Source: CAWCDJ01 sp963796675
GTDB lineage: Bacteria > Acidobacteriota > Terriglobia > Bryobacterales > Bryobacteraceae
Direction of reading: 5' to 3'
Length of the DNA: 64,000 nt
Assembly (NCBI GenBank): GCA_963796675.1
Contig: CAWCMS010000002.1
Coordinates: 558,001 to 622,000 of the forward strand
Position numbers and translations under genes: made by a program. The notes beneath the pieces were generated by a model. The model did no database searches. It saw only the letters and a list, made by a program, of their open reading frames with translations, and had not been told where the DNA came from. Within the stretch, counting starts at the first letter, position 1, and each line of letters opens with the position of its first letter. Shown one piece after another: positions 17,135 through 24,809 of the stretch.

Positions 17135-17413
17135 GTGATTGTTTCCTTTCGGGATCCTGATGCGGAAAAGCTCTTCCAGGATGAATTCTCGAAGAAATAT
17201 CAGAGCGTCGAACGCTCGGCGCGGCGGCGGCTGGTTTCGCTGGATGCCGCGGAAAGACTGCAAGACTTGGCTGCCGTTCCCGGAAATCACCTCGAAGCGC
17301 TGAAAGGAGACAGGGAAGGGCAATATAGCATTCGCATTAATCAGCAGTTTCGCATCTGCTTCGTTTGGACCGAAGCCGGCGCGATCGATGTAGAGATCGT
17401 AGACTACCACTAA
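17135..17413 (+). CDS. higB: RelE/HigB-family mRNA interferase toxin
   Basis: A 92-residue toxin of the RelE/HigB fold. It has the typical pattern of a helical start (EKLFQDEF, RRRLVSLDAAERLQDL), LAAVPGNHLEALKGDREGQYS and then strands with IRINQQFRICFVWTE and VEIVDYH. HigB toxins cut mRNA on the ribosome. It begins with GTG and is followed 15 bp later by higA, in the reversed toxin-first order typical of higBA. No toxin-inactivating change is evident. Confidence 0.9.
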   Translation: MIVSFRDPDAEKLFQDEFSKKYQSVERSARRRLVSLDAAERLQDLAAVPGNHLEALKGDREGQYSIRINQQFRICFVWTEAGAIDVEIVDYH

Positions 17414-17428
17414 AGGAGCAGGAAGCCT

Positions 17429-17734
17429 ATGCCCCGAACCTTATCGCCGATTCACCCGGGTGAGATCTTGCGCGAAGATGTGCTGCAGCCGCTGAATCTC
17501 AGCGTGAACCAACTCGCCAAAGCGCTGGCCGTCGATACTGCCCGTCTCAACGAAATTGTGCGCGGCCGGCGGGGCATCACTGCCGACACGGCCCTGCGCC
17601 TGGCGCGATACCTGGGAACCACCCCGGAGTTCTGGCTAAACCTCCAGAGCAATTATGAACTGCGTCTCGCGCGTCAGGCGAAGCAGAAGGAAATCGAGCG
17701 TGCCGTCAAGCCGCGTCCCGGCGCTGCGGCCTGA
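17429..17734 (+). CDS. higA: HigA-family antitoxin, HTH transcription repressor
   Basis: A 101-residue antitoxin with the HigA signature PIHPGEILREDVLQPL, an XRE-type helix-turn-helix at about 20-65 (NQLAKALAVDTARLNEIVRGRRGIT) and GTTPEFWLNLQ. It would neutralise HigB and repress its own promoter. AGGAG precedes the ATG by 10 bp. It ends 36 bp from the convergent csb3 gene, so the toxin-antitoxin pair sits on the flank of the CRISPR effector operon. Confidence 0.93.
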   Translation: MPRTLSPIHPGEILREDVLQPLNLSVNQLAKALAVDTARLNEIVRGRRGITADTALRLARYLGTTPEFWLNLQSNYELRLARQAKQKEIERAVKPRPGAAA

Positions 17735-17770
17735 CGCGCGCAAACGGAACTCGCTCGCTCGATTCGATGG

Positions 17771-18679
17771 CTAAACCGACCGCGCAGGGCGGAAGCTAAC
17801 CTTGAAGTTCGCGCCCTGACCGATGCGTACACGCTGCACACGAAAGACTTCGGCAACGCCAATCGACGCGAGTTGCGCCCGGTCGGGTTCATCAGCTTGA
17901 ATCGCTCGCACGCTTACGAGCGAGCGGACGGTGTCGAGTGAGACCGGTTCCGTCCAGATGGGCCACGTGAACTCGTGCGCCCGCTCTCGCGTTTGAAAAC
18001 CGGTAGTCTGGAGACCGCGCTCCGTAGGCACTGTGGGAAATATCGGTAGCGCTTCAAACGCTAAGCGATTAGCGCCCCAGACAGCCGAGACACCGCCCAC
18101 ACTCGGGTCCCGCCAGCGGAGCGCATACTCTTTCGCGTCGTCAGGATCCCACCGCATGGAAAGTCCTTTGTCAGCGTACCTCCAACCTCCGAAGAGTGCT
18201 TCATGCAGATGATCGGAAGTGGTGCTTTCTTGCAGAGTACGGGCCGTGCCGAGAAAGTGCTGGTGACCCGAGCCAGTGATAAAGCACAAATCCGTGTATT
18301 CGATTCGGTTATTCCTGACGTCTTCGAAGATATCGCTGCCGAATGACGCCAGGAAGTCTGCGGACCGGCGATCCTGCGGTGTAACGGATTCGGCAACGGT
18401 AGTCGTTACCCTGTGAAATAGCTCCGTCGGAACAGTGATGTTGTTGCCCAACTCGGCGAACACCTCAAGCGGAGCCCATAAGGCGTCTTTAGCGAGAGCG
18501 CCGCAAAACTCCGTCGGGTTGGCCACCGGCGAGCCGAGCAACTCGGGTCGCCAGCCCGCATCCTGCACCCAACGCAGGCGGATGTTTTGGTGCGGCCACG
18601 TGAGGTCTGCCAACCTGACAGTGCCCAAGGCAGCCAGGAATCCCAACGGATTGGAGCCTTCTATTGCCGTGAAACGCAT
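17771..18679 (-). CDS. csb3: Type I-G CRISPR protein Csb3 (Cas8-like subunit)
   Basis: A 302-residue protein opening with EGSNPLGFLAALG, the pattern shared by the Csb3 and Csx17 proteins that take the large-subunit (Cas8) role in type I-G (formerly I-U) systems. In Cascade this subunit helps recognise the PAM and recruit Cas3. The ATG at 18679 is used; it overlaps the cas3 stop by 19 bp, so the two are translationally coupled. This is the last gene of the effector operon. The csb1-csb2-cas3-csb3 content resembles the Geobacter sulfurreducens GSU0051-0054 set rather than the csx17 variant. Confidence 0.82.
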   Translation of the reverse strand: MRFTAIEGSNPLGFLAALGTVRLADLTWPHQNIRLRWVQDAGWRPELLGSPVANPTEFCGALAKDALWAPLEVFAELGNNITVPTELFHRVTTTVAESVTPQDRRSADFLASFGSDIFEDVRNNRIEYTDLCFITGSGHQHFLGTARTLQESTTSDHLHEALFGGWRYADKGLSMRWDPDDAKEYALRWRDPSVGGVSAVWGANRLAFEALPIFPTVPTERGLQTTGFQTRERAHEFTWPIWTEPVSLDTVRSLVSVRAIQADEPDRAQLASIGVAEVFRVQRVRIGQGANFKVSFRPARSV

Positions 18680-21444
18680 GATTCGTCCTTGCTCGCCTTC
18701 CAGTCTGCCAGGCGCAGAATTGTTTCGAGCCACGCCAGGCCCCACCAACCGTATTCCCGGGTCAATCGCCAGAACCGGTCCGGCACGCCGCTATCGAGAC
18801 GGTGTGGAGCACGTGTAAGCCGCTCCTCACCGCTAACTGCCCAGTTGTGGTACTGCAGATCGCCGCCCGAGTCGTGCACTACGGGAGCGAAGGGCCGGCA
18901 CCTTCCGTGGTGGCTCGCTACCAGATGCAGCACCAGGTCATCGGTGGAATCCGGTATCAGAAGCAGCGATAGCAGTTCATGGCGGAAGTTCTTCGGCAAT
19001 CCGCTCCGTACCCACTGCGCATTGCGAACCTGTTTGCTCTGTCTGGCCTGACTGCCCTTCGCCAGTAGCGCCGGCGCAAGTTGAGCGGCAATTGGGTCGC
19101 CGGCATGAAGAAGCGCCTGAAAACGAATGTCCGCTTTTCCCGCGTCGTGCGCATCTGCCGCGGAAGTCAATGAGTCGCGCGTCGATTGATCGGAAACCAG
19201 GCGATCCGCGAATAATTCGACCTGCCTCCGGACATGTTCGATGTGTGCGTCGAGTTCCACCTTTACCGCGCTCGAACTTTCATCGCCGCCGGAGTCGGCC
19301 TCCGGCAGCAATCCGGAAAGAACCCATCCTTCGCTTGCGGGATACGCATCCAGTTCAACGTTCCGCCCCAACGACCTCAGTCGTCTCACCAGTTGCGTGA
19401 GCCATTCAGGCCCTTCCGCGTACGCTTCGAGCCCTAGCAGAAGCGTTTCGCGATCCATTTCCTGCCCTTTGCTGGCGGCGAGCAGTGCGCTACGGGTATC
19501 GCTGTCCGGCCATTGCTCGACGACCTTAGGATGGATCCTCAATATAGGGTTGCGGCGAAGCGCCCATCGGGCGCGTTCCGCCGTGTCTTTGTCCGCTTCA
19601 TCCGGGATGTGCCCAAGTTCATTCCACCCGCCGGCGGAGACGGGGAGCACCAAGGTGTCGCCCGGCCGTATTCTACGGGCTTCGGCGTTAGTGGTGATGA
19701 CTTCGCTCTGGTCTCCGCGCCAGCGCAGGAAAAAGGGAGCCGGCTCCGCAGCGTCGTCTTCCTCTTCGTGCTCACCGATCCCGCTAATATCCGAATCGCG
19801 AGCCGTATCCGCATCCAGTCTTGCGAGCCAGCGCCTGAAGGTGGAGAGCGGAACAGACATGGCTTCCGCCGCAACGGGCGGACACAGTCCGACGACTTCT
19901 ACCCACTGTTCGGCCCGCGCACTATCCAGGTCAGCCCGCCAAAGGACCTGTACATCCGGCGGTGCCGAATCCGGTCCGTGTAGGAATAAGCTGATATCCG
20001 GTTCAAGGGCAGGCCGCGGAAAAGTTTGCACCAGGGTATCCAGATGAACCGGCAGCAGCGCCGGCGCAGGGGGCATCTCTCTGCGCAGGTGGCTTGTGTC
20101 GTCGCCGCCGGCACGTTCCTGGACGGTTGGAGTTCCGTTCTCCGAACAAATCCCGAAATTGACCTTGGCGCTTGGCCCGCCAAGCCACTGCCAGGTCTGG
20201 ACGAGAGCCCTGCCGTAGATCGAGTCATCATCCTTTCCAGGGGCGGGCATGACGATGGCGCCCAGCGGAGTAGCGCCGGATTTGGTGAGCGCGCCGATCC
20301 GATCCAGCCGTCCGAAGCGCTGTTGCAACGCGTCCAAGCTTGCGCACTCGGTTACGAGCGCGTCGAAGTCGAGATCGGCCCCGACTTCCAGGCATTGAGT
20401 CGCGACAACAAATACCGTTTCCTGCTCATTTCGCGGCTCGCCTGCCAGCATATTGAGGATGTCCGCAGGCAGTTGTTCGCGATCGATGGGACGCATGCGG
20501 CCGATGAGCAGGTGTACCGCGGCGCCTTGTTCCTTCAAACGCGCATAAACGGATCGCGCAGTGCGCACTCGGTTGACCATGACGGCTACACGCCGGATAC
20601 CGGGTTGCTTCGCGAGTCGCTGCGCTTCGCTGACCAGATCCGTGGCGAGCTTAACGGCGTCATTTGCGCGGGCTTTGCTGGCGCTCAAGGTCGCTGGTTT
20701 ACTTGCGTACAACCGCTGTCGTAAGTGATCATTGGCGAAGTCGTCCTTTTCCAATCTGAAGCGTGGTATGGAGGTATCCCTGGGTGTTGCCGTCATCTCG
20801 ACAAGAGTGAACGGAGACTCCGGCATACCACCGGCCCATGCCTTACTCCGGTACTTCTGCACCGCTTCCACGGTCTCGGCAAACGGACGCGAACAGTGGG
20901 CTTCGTCGAGGAGGATCAGCGAGTCATTGGCTACGAGCGCCGCGTGAATCGGCAGCGTCTTATCCCAAACTCCGTAGCCGCGAAACAGCAATCGCGAACC
21001 GACCTGATCCACCGTGCTGGCGATCAACGTAGGCTGGAGTGGGCTGCGAACCCACGAGTCGTCGCGATAGATACCACCTCGCATCTGATACGTTGTGACC
21101 GCCTCCTCCTGCCCAGCGATCTCGCGGAGGCGTTCGGCAACAGCCCTGAGCACTCCGCCCTTGGCGTCATTGATTGCTTTCGCGATGGCCCTCATTCGGT
21201 CATAGGCTGCATCAACCACCACACGCCGGTCTACAACAAAAAACACGCGGCGAGGCCCATTTCCGGTGATGGCCATTGCATATAGGGCGATGTCAATGCA
21301 TGCAGTCTTGCCGCTGGCTGTGGGCAAATCAATGGTGCGCGGCCAGGAGCCTGCGCAGACCTCAGCAGCCAATCGATCTTGCCAGGGGAAAGGATCGTGA
21401 CCGTGTAGTGCGAGAAAGAAGTCGCGAAAGGTCACCGTGTCCAT
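18661..21444 (-). CDS. cas3: Cas3 helicase-nuclease with C-terminal HD domain
   Basis: A 927-residue Cas3 in the domain order of type I-G: helicase first, HD nuclease last. The helicase has PTASGKT (41-47), DEAH (180-183), MTATPR (218-222) and a second RecA-like domain with QCLEVGADLDFD and RFGRLDR. The HD nuclease near the C terminus has HIEHV, AHDAGK, ASHHGR and RLADW, the metal-binding His/Asp set. It degrades target DNA after Cascade binding. The ATG at 21444 is chosen because MDTVTFRDFF starts the Cas3 homology; the frame stays open upstream but that is the shadow of csb2. It overlaps csb2 by 13 bp and csb3 by 19 bp. Confidence 0.95.
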   Translation of the reverse strand: MDTVTFRDFFLALHGHDPFPWQDRLAAEVCAGSWPRTIDLPTASGKTACIDIALYAMAITGNGPRRVFFVVDRRVVVDAAYDRMRAIAKAINDAKGGVLRAVAERLREIAGQEEAVTTYQMRGGIYRDDSWVRSPLQPTLIASTVDQVGSRLLFRGYGVWDKTLPIHAALVANDSLILLDEAHCSRPFAETVEAVQKYRSKAWAGGMPESPFTLVEMTATPRDTSIPRFRLEKDDFANDHLRQRLYASKPATLSASKARANDAVKLATDLVSEAQRLAKQPGIRRVAVMVNRVRTARSVYARLKEQGAAVHLLIGRMRPIDREQLPADILNMLAGEPRNEQETVFVVATQCLEVGADLDFDALVTECASLDALQQRFGRLDRIGALTKSGATPLGAIVMPAPGKDDDSIYGRALVQTWQWLGGPSAKVNFGICSENGTPTVQERAGGDDTSHLRREMPPAPALLPVHLDTLVQTFPRPALEPDISLFLHGPDSAPPDVQVLWRADLDSARAEQWVEVVGLCPPVAAEAMSVPLSTFRRWLARLDADTARDSDISGIGEHEEEDDAAEPAPFFLRWRGDQSEVITTNAEARRIRPGDTLVLPVSAGGWNELGHIPDEADKDTAERARWALRRNPILRIHPKVVEQWPDSDTRSALLAASKGQEMDRETLLLGLEAYAEGPEWLTQLVRRLRSLGRNVELDAYPASEGWVLSGLLPEADSGGDESSSAVKVELDAHIEHVRRQVELFADRLVSDQSTRDSLTSAADAHDAGKADIRFQALLHAGDPIAAQLAPALLAKGSQARQSKQVRNAQWVRSGLPKNFRHELLSLLLIPDSTDDLVLHLVASHHGRCRPFAPVVHDSGGDLQYHNWAVSGEERLTRAPHRLDSGVPDRFWRLTREYGWWGLAWLETILRLADWKASKDESCVSRQ

Positions 21445-22961
21445 GCATCCAACTCCTCGTTGCTTACAGGCCGGAAGAGCCCATATCCGCGAAACCGTCC
21501 GCGGCCCACGAGTACGGGGCCGGTTACGGGTGTTGCGAAGCGTGCCAGGACATGGGTCTGGTAGCGGCACAAGCTCTTGCCCCCTTCGGTGTACGGCGGA
21601 AGAGCCAACGCGTGACCGGCTCCGGGCACCAGCGAAACGCTTCTGACTTCCACCGCTTCCGGCTCCGGCAACAACGCAGAGACGAAGGCCTCGCGAACAA
21701 TTCGCTCGACGTCGCCGTCGCGCTTCTTGGGATAGTGATGGAGCACCACCGGCGTGACGCTCGCCCAGATACGGCTGGCACGTGTCCAGGTCGGACGCTG
21801 TAGAGTCAGCGGCGGGCGCTCGCGATCTTCGCGCCGAATTTGCCATTGCCACGCGCCCTTCCGCCACAAGGGAATGTCGCGCTCCTGGTGGTCCGCATCG
21901 AAAAATAAGGATCCGAGGGCGGAACGCAGTTCAGGCGAGGCAACGAACCCCCGCGGAATTGCGATGCCGAGCCCCATTATGTGCCCATCGGAATGGTCAT
22001 ATCCGACGTAGGGTAGTGGGAAAAATGCGGCGTGAACGTGGCTGCTCGGCTGTCCGGACATGTCGTGTCCGCTCAGCCACTCCGGCGGAACCACGCCGCA
22101 TCCGCGCGCCTGCATAGCCGCATTCCGCAGCGCGGCCGTAAGTTGCAAGGTGGATTCCAGGCCGAGCGCCGGCCCGTCATCTTTCCGCAGAATGATGATC
22201 GTGTCGTCGAATGGCCCGGGGACCGCGACGGGCAGTTTCTCGCCGGACTCAGCCCGCTGATAGCCTTGCCACTCCGAAATCTGCGGCCGGCGCGTCTCAG
22301 GCCTCCCGCCGGGATACTTGTCCTCTAGTTCGCGTTTGAGGCGGGACTTCTGTGCCCCTTTGGCGGCCGCAATCGAGTCCGCAATCCGTTCGTACTCTTC
22401 GATAGCGGTCCCGTTGAACGTTGTTTCGAGCGACCTCATTGTGCCTCGCGAGGGCACACGAAGAGAGACCCGCTGTGTCCCATCCCCGGGAAGCAGGTTC
22501 GGCTCAGGCTCTTCGCCATTCGGAACGACCCACATCTGGACCGCCGACATAGAATGGCCGATTCGAGTAACCTTCTGGCATATGTTTGCGATCTTCTCGC
22601 GAATCTCGCTCGATGGGCCGTCAGCCCAGATGAGGAATACATGATCATCGTGCGGTCTGCATCGCGGGAATGCCCGATCCTGCCTGGGCCGCCCGCTGAT
22701 TCCGCCGTGCACGTCATTTACGGGAACGTAGGTGCGTACCGTACTTCGTTCATCGGCTTCGCTGGCGCGCAGCGTTGGCGGGGGTGCGGCTTCCAGCCAC
22801 TCGAGGGCGCTCCGTTCCTGTGCGTCCCCTCGGGTTTCGAAATGCGCCGCGGCCATGGCCATGAAGACGCGGCCAGGGTGTGGCGGCCACTCGGGCTTCT
22901 GCCGCGCGAGATTGGTCGCCACGGCGTACTTCGTCAGGTAACGGATGCCGAGTGCCAACAT
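21432..22961 (-). CDS. csb2: Type I-G Csb2 (Cas5-Cas6 fusion, GSU0054 family)
   Basis: A 509-residue Csb2. In type I-G it combines the Cas5 role (holding the crRNA 5' handle) with the Cas6 role (cutting the precursor crRNA at the repeat hairpin). The N terminus reads MLALGIRYLTKYAVATN, typical of RAMP proteins. A glycine-rich loop is present near the end (GRGRFRGYGLFRPV), as in Cas6-like endonucleases. The ATG at 22961 shares its first base with the csb1 stop (TGATG). It is the enzyme expected to process both the main array and the mini-CRISPR hairpin at 24701. Confidence 0.9.
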   Translation of the reverse strand: MLALGIRYLTKYAVATNLARQKPEWPPHPGRVFMAMAAAHFETRGDAQERSALEWLEAAPPPTLRASEADERSTVRTYVPVNDVHGGISGRPRQDRAFPRCRPHDDHVFLIWADGPSSEIREKIANICQKVTRIGHSMSAVQMWVVPNGEEPEPNLLPGDGTQRVSLRVPSRGTMRSLETTFNGTAIEEYERIADSIAAAKGAQKSRLKRELEDKYPGGRPETRRPQISEWQGYQRAESGEKLPVAVPGPFDDTIIILRKDDGPALGLESTLQLTAALRNAAMQARGCGVVPPEWLSGHDMSGQPSSHVHAAFFPLPYVGYDHSDGHIMGLGIAIPRGFVASPELRSALGSLFFDADHQERDIPLWRKGAWQWQIRREDRERPPLTLQRPTWTRASRIWASVTPVVLHHYPKKRDGDVERIVREAFVSALLPEPEAVEVRSVSLVPGAGHALALPPYTEGGKSLCRYQTHVLARFATPVTGPVLVGRGRFRGYGLFRPVSNEELDAWTR

Positions 22962-24157
22962 CAACCCTCCTCGACATCCTCGGTAGCAGCGACCTCCTGA
23001 CTGCGGCGCACCAGTTCCGCCAGTTCAGGGCTGGGTTTCAGCACGAGTCGCTGATCCATCCAAGTTAGTCCGGCCGATTTCGCCTGCGCGACCGCATCGT
23101 TCAGTAAGTCCACCGCCGTCTTGGAGTCGATCGTATAGGTGACCGGCGGCTCGCCCGGACGGTCCAGGAGTTCCCACGTCCGGGGCGCCACTGGGACTAA
23201 ATGGCAACGCGAGCGGAGGCTAACGCCACGCTCCGTTGCAAGTACCCCCGCCGCGACTCCGATTGCGGCGAGCACCGTGCGTGCTGCGTCGTCGCGTTCC
23301 GTGTCGGTCTTCCCATCGATCGGAAATCGAAGCTTGCGCAATGCTCCGAAAGAAACGACCGTCGTTTGCTCGGCGTAACGGCATCTCACACCGCCGTTGG
23401 TAGACTCGAAGACAATATTGCCGTGGTTGAGTTGGGAAGGGCGCTGGGCATTCTTGACCTTTTGGCCTTCGCCGACGACAGCGAAGCCATCGCCATTTGG
23501 TACCACTGCGACCTTACTGCTCGCCCCGAGCGGGTCTACGCGGAATCCGGCTCGCTGCTCAATGATCAGTGCGTCTATGCCAATGATTTCGGAGATATAG
23601 GCGCGTTCGAACTTTGCTCCCAGTCCGCCGGGTTTCTCGGGCGACCCCCACATACCGAATGTGAGGGCCGTGGGACACAACTCGTAAACGGCAGTCGCAT
23701 TCCAAAGGTTGGAGCGTCCCCAGCGAGCGGAATAGGCGGATTTGCCGAAGCGTGTTCCGTCTGGCAGAATGCTATCTCGGAGAATGGCATCTGCGAGCCG
23801 GTGTGGGACTTCCAGACTGGTTAGGTTCGGCAAATCCTTTCGAAATTGCGCATTCGCTTCGGTAAAATCGACTTCGATGATTGGCAGTGAGATATCGCCC
23901 CGCTGCACTGCATCGAGCAGCGCGAGTTCCGCATGATTGGACTCCGATTGCACGGAATCCAGAACAACACAGTCTATGGGTTCCGGACGGTCGGGAACGC
24001 GCCTCTTTTCAGTGGCATATTTTCCGCCTGCATAGGTCGCAGGAAATACCTTCCCCCCTTCGCCTTCGACGGGCTGAAGCGTTGTGATAGACCGTAGCGC
24101 GGCCGCACCGCCGCTGATCGCCGCGGACAATGCGGCCACACTGAGTGTCTTAGACAT
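22961..24157 (-). CDS. csb1: Type I-G Csb1 (Cas7 backbone, GSU0053 family)
   Basis: A 398-residue Cas7-type protein, the repeated backbone subunit of the type I-G Cascade that coats the spacer part of crRNA. The N terminus has SGGAAALRSITTLQPVEGEGGKVFPATYAGG, typical of Csb1, and residues such as RLPIDG-like strands follow. AGGAG lies 11 bp before the ATG. It is the first gene of the effector operon csb1-csb2-cas3-csb3, all overlapping, so one promoter upstream would control the whole interference complex. Confidence 0.92.
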   Translation of the reverse strand: MSKTLSVAALSAAISGGAAALRSITTLQPVEGEGGKVFPATYAGGKYATEKRRVPDRPEPIDCVVLDSVQSESNHAELALLDAVQRGDISLPIIEVDFTEANAQFRKDLPNLTSLEVPHRLADAILRDSILPDGTRFGKSAYSARWGRSNLWNATAVYELCPTALTFGMWGSPEKPGGLGAKFERAYISEIIGIDALIIEQRAGFRVDPLGASSKVAVVPNGDGFAVVGEGQKVKNAQRPSQLNHGNIVFESTNGGVRCRYAEQTTVVSFGALRKLRFPIDGKTDTERDDAARTVLAAIGVAAGVLATERGVSLRSRCHLVPVAPRTWELLDRPGEPPVTYTIDSKTAVDLLNDAVAQAKSAGLTWMDQRLVLKPSPELAELVRRSQEVAATEDVEEG

Positions 24158-24202
24158 GCAGCAAAGTTCTCCTAGATTTCGTAAGTGGCTGCCACCGTCC
24201 GC

Positions 24203-24231
24203 TATGTATCACGATTCACAGATGGCAGCAA
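24203..24231 (-). promoter_or_regulatory. Candidate csb1 promoter (minus strand)
   Basis: On the minus strand TTGCTG (24226-24231), 17 bp, TACATA (24203-24208). It would start transcription about 40 bp before the csb1 ATG. The match to consensus is moderate; a stronger promoter lies at 24533-24561. Confidence 0.4.
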
Positions 24232-24284
24232 TGGTTCGTAGTACCAGTGGCGACGTGGGGCCGCCACTGGCGTAGCTCACGCGA

Positions 24285-24413
24285 TTAGATGACATCGATC
24301 TGTCGGTGAGGACACGGGCACGACTGCGCTCCACTGGAACGGTGCAGTCGGTATCGGGCTGAGCAGCCAGCACACGCTGGCGCTCGTCGAGTTATACCTC
24401 GTCTTCGACGCAC
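24285..24413 (-). CDS. Possible small arginine/cysteine-rich peptide (toxin candidate)
   Basis: A 42-codon frame in the gap between csb1 and the mini-CRISPR. It starts at a GTG 3 bp after a strong Shine-Dalgarno (AGAGGAG) and opens with the codons CGT CGA AGA CGA (four arginines, one of them AGA), then ATA shortly after. It has five cysteines. The same frame stays open up to another GTG at 24476. It lies downstream of the strong minus-strand promoter at 24533-24561. Small genes with a strong ribosome site followed by arginine or AUA codons are the pattern of creT toxins, but the spacing is short and I have no homologue; this is a weak candidate, not a call. Confidence 0.25.
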   Translation of the reverse strand: MRRRRGITRRAPACAGCSARYRLHRSSGAQSCPCPHRQIDVI

Positions 24414-24483
24414 GGACTCCTCTCTGGCGCCCGCGTGTGGTAAGGTGGGGATGCTTACGGTGTCCACCACGGGCACCCAATTG

Positions 24484-24517
24484 GGGGACTTTTGGCGCTG
24501 AATCGTCTTAAGTCCCC
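24484..24517. repeat. 8-bp perfect inverted repeat in the cas intergenic region
   Basis: GGGGACTT (24484-24491) and AAGTCCCC (24510-24517) with an 18-bp loop. It lies about 10-40 bp downstream of the predicted start of the minus-strand transcript from the 24533-24561 promoter, so it could be an operator or a 5' hairpin. A palindrome CCCAATTGGG (24476-24485) abuts it. Confidence 0.6.
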
Positions 24518-24532
24518 TTCGCTATTATCTGG

Positions 24533-24561
24533 ATACTATGCTATTGTGAGGACGATGTCAA
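24533..24561 (-). promoter_or_regulatory. Near-consensus promoter pointing to csb1 (minus strand)
   Basis: On the minus strand TTGACA (24556-24561, perfect -35), 17 bp, TAGTAT (24533-24538). This is the best promoter in the cas intergenic region. It would start RNA near 24526 that runs through the possible small peptide into csb1. The mini-CRISPR target site (24602-24617) lies about 40 bp upstream of its -35 box. Confidence 0.65.
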
Positions 24562-24601
24562 TAGGTACCGTTGTTTAAAAGAAAAGGCCTTGGGAGCCAT
24601 A

Positions 24602-24620
24602 GCAATCAAGGAGCACATAA
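24602..24620 (-). promoter_or_regulatory. Predicted target site of the mini-CRISPR RNA, with TTA PAM
   Basis: Read on the minus strand, 5'-TTA (24620-24618) is followed by TGTGCTCCTTGATTGC (24617-24602). It matches the first 16 bases of the mini-CRISPR spacer at 13 positions; mismatches are at 6, 9 and 12. Positions 6 and 12 are flipped out in type I Cascade and tolerate mismatch. TTN is the PAM I recall for studied type I-G systems. Beyond position 16 the match is lost, so binding without cleavage would be expected. Confidence 0.65.
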
Positions 24621-24626
24621 GCCACT

Positions 24627-24736
24627 TTTTCGGTGTTCAAAAGCTCCGGCCCTAATTGAAGCTGTGCGCCGTGCTTGCCGGAGCTTCTCTTCGAAGCGGT
24701 ATTTCCGCTGCCTAAGCAGCGGCCTCATTTGCAGGG
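24627..24736 (+). ncRNA. Stand-alone degenerate mini-CRISPR (creA/creR-like guide RNA candidate)
   Basis: Three parts. Pseudo-repeat 1 (24627-24662) matches the array repeat at 23 of 36 positions without gaps. Its stem is lost, but the final ATTGAAGC, the expected 8-nt crRNA 5' handle, is intact. The spacer-like segment (24663-24700) is 38 nt, within the array's spacer range. Pseudo-repeat 2 (24701-24736) keeps ATTT at its start and CCTCATT after the stem. Its hairpin CCGCTGC-CTAA-GCAGCGG replaces the array's CCGCGACC-TCAG-GGTCGCGG with compensated pairs. Its 3' handle is gone. This is how creA-type RNAs degenerate: each pseudo-repeat keeps only the part its mature RNA needs. It lies between csb1 and cas2, just upstream of cas2 on the same strand. 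Confidence 0.75.
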
Positions 24737-24809
24737 ACGGAGTCGCGCCCTTCGCCATCGGCTACGGCGCGCACTTCGGCCTCGGCCAGTTCGACATAGC
24801 GGAGTGATC

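Noticed and set aside
21445..21867. N-terminal extension of Cas3 across the end of csb2.
   Set aside because: Arginine-rich and without homology; MDTVTFRDFF at 21444 begins the Cas3 pattern.
24437..24480. A second possible target of the mini-CRISPR spacer near CACGGGCACC.
   Set aside because: It mismatches at position 1 next to the PAM and at 6, 8 and later; the 24602-24617 site is far better.
24571..24605. A plus-strand promoter for the mini-CRISPR and cas2 (TTGTTT and CATAGC).
   Set aside because: Spacing of about 21 bp and a poor -10 box; no convincing plus-strand promoter was found.
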